From CAZAYB01 sp964489215 (GTDB lineage Bacteria; Planctomycetota; Phycisphaerae; Sedimentisphaerales; Anaerohalosphaeraceae): 6,680 nt of DNA. Position numbers and translations under genes: made by a program. The notes below the pieces were generated by a model, which was not told the DNA's origin, did no database searches, and saw only the letters and a program-made list of their open reading frames with translations. Each line of letters starts with the position of its first letter. The stretch's first letter is position 1. Where the stretch lies: the NCBI GenBank assembly GCA_964489215.1, contig CAZAYB010000176.1, forward strand, positions 1 to 6,680, in the 5' to 3' direction. Positions 6,332 to 6,680 of the stretch are shown here, piece by piece.

Positions 6332-6680
6332 ATGGCTTTAGCATTAAGTTACGACAGCGGGACAGATACGCTTACCATAACAGGCGGTACGAGCGGTACT
6401 CCGTATACGTGGGAGGATGTGTGGGATTATGACAACGGTACAGTAACGAGCACCAATAACGGGACAGGGACAATAGACGGCTCTGAACCTATAACCACTG
6501 TAATGGACAAGTGTGGAGCCGGCAGCTATCATATCAAGAGTAATATTGTATTTGGCGACGGCTCTACAGTAACTCACTTCGAGAGCAAATTAGAACTAAT
6601 CTACTTTGATGACGGCAAAGAATTCCAGGTGGCGGATGAGGCGCATCTTTATATCGGTGAAAAATCCGGTGACTGGGGAA
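6332..6680 (+). CDS. Partial fibre/spike-like protein, 3' end beyond the window
   Basis: An open frame of 116 codons runs without a stop to the window edge. The N-terminus MALALSYDSGTDTLTITGG and the Thr/Gly/Ser/Asn-rich stretch after it (residues 20-60; GTSGTPYTWEDVWDYDNGTV) are β-strand-like. Residues 65-113 continue as short regular strands: SYHIKSNIVFGDGSTVTHF, LELIYFDDGKEFQVADEAHLYIG. Such a ladder of short strands with G/D turns is typical of right-handed β-helix or similar tail-spike and fibre proteins, which bind or cut the host surface. It follows a fibre-like gene by 15 nt. No catalytic motif is visible in the part present, and its total length and any enzymatic domain cannot be judged. 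Confidence 0.7.
   Translation, partial: MALALSYDSGTDTLTITGGTSGTPYTWEDVWDYDNGTVTSTNNGTGTIDGSEPITTVMDKCGAGSYHIKSNIVFGDGSTVTHFESKLELIYFDDGKEFQVADEAHLYIGEKSGDWG

Overview
The window is a stretch of tailed-phage (or prophage / phage-derived) virion-structure genes, all on the + strand. It reads as one late operon: portal, scaffold, major capsid protein, head-tail connector, a small neck/tail protein, an FG-repeat β-sandwich protein, a fibre-like protein, and the start of a second fibre or spike-like protein that runs off the right edge. Gaps between genes are short (74, 18, 106, 15, 4, 25 and 15 bp), and nearly every gene has a clear AGGAG-type ribosome binding site. No rRNA, tRNA, CRISPR, IS element, integrase or host housekeeping gene is visible.

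Layout. 1-263 is a gene-free, T-tract-rich leader. 264-1820 encodes an SPP1-gp6-like portal. 1895-2410 encodes a coiled-coil scaffold. 2429-3583 encodes an SU10/DUF5309-type HK97-fold major capsid protein. 3613-3654 is a long intercistronic hairpin, probably a partial terminator. 3690-4346 encodes a head-tail connector with an added N-terminal β-domain. 4362-4730 encodes a small β-rich protein. 4735-5496 encodes a protein with two FG-rich repeats between β-sandwich-like regions. 5522-6316 encodes a fibre/appendage-like protein. 6332 to beyond 6680 is a partial adhesin-like gene. Terminase, lysis, integration and replication genes are not in view. No tail-tube or tape-measure gene lies between the connector and the fibre-like genes, so a short-tailed (podovirus-like) particle is the simplest reading, although tail genes could lie outside the window.

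How the genes work together (inferred from family knowledge): portal, scaffold and capsid protein build the procapsid; the connector and the small proteins after it close the portal and form the neck/tail; the fibre-like proteins decorate the particle and bind the host. No prohead protease is seen, which fits a free scaffold protein.

Host. Medium GC content, strong Shine-Dalgarno sites and a purine-rich coding strand indicate a bacterium. The style of the capsid, FG-repeat and fibre proteins reminds me of phage-like clusters in Planctomycetota (Phycisphaerae-type) genomes. That is an impression from memory with low confidence.

The points most worth following are a possible shared β-domain in the capsid protein and the connector, an 18-bp hairpin after the capsid gene whose wobble pairs work only in + strand RNA, a G-starved insert in the portal gene, the FG-rich tandem repeat, and a strong + strand excess of GGCAG.
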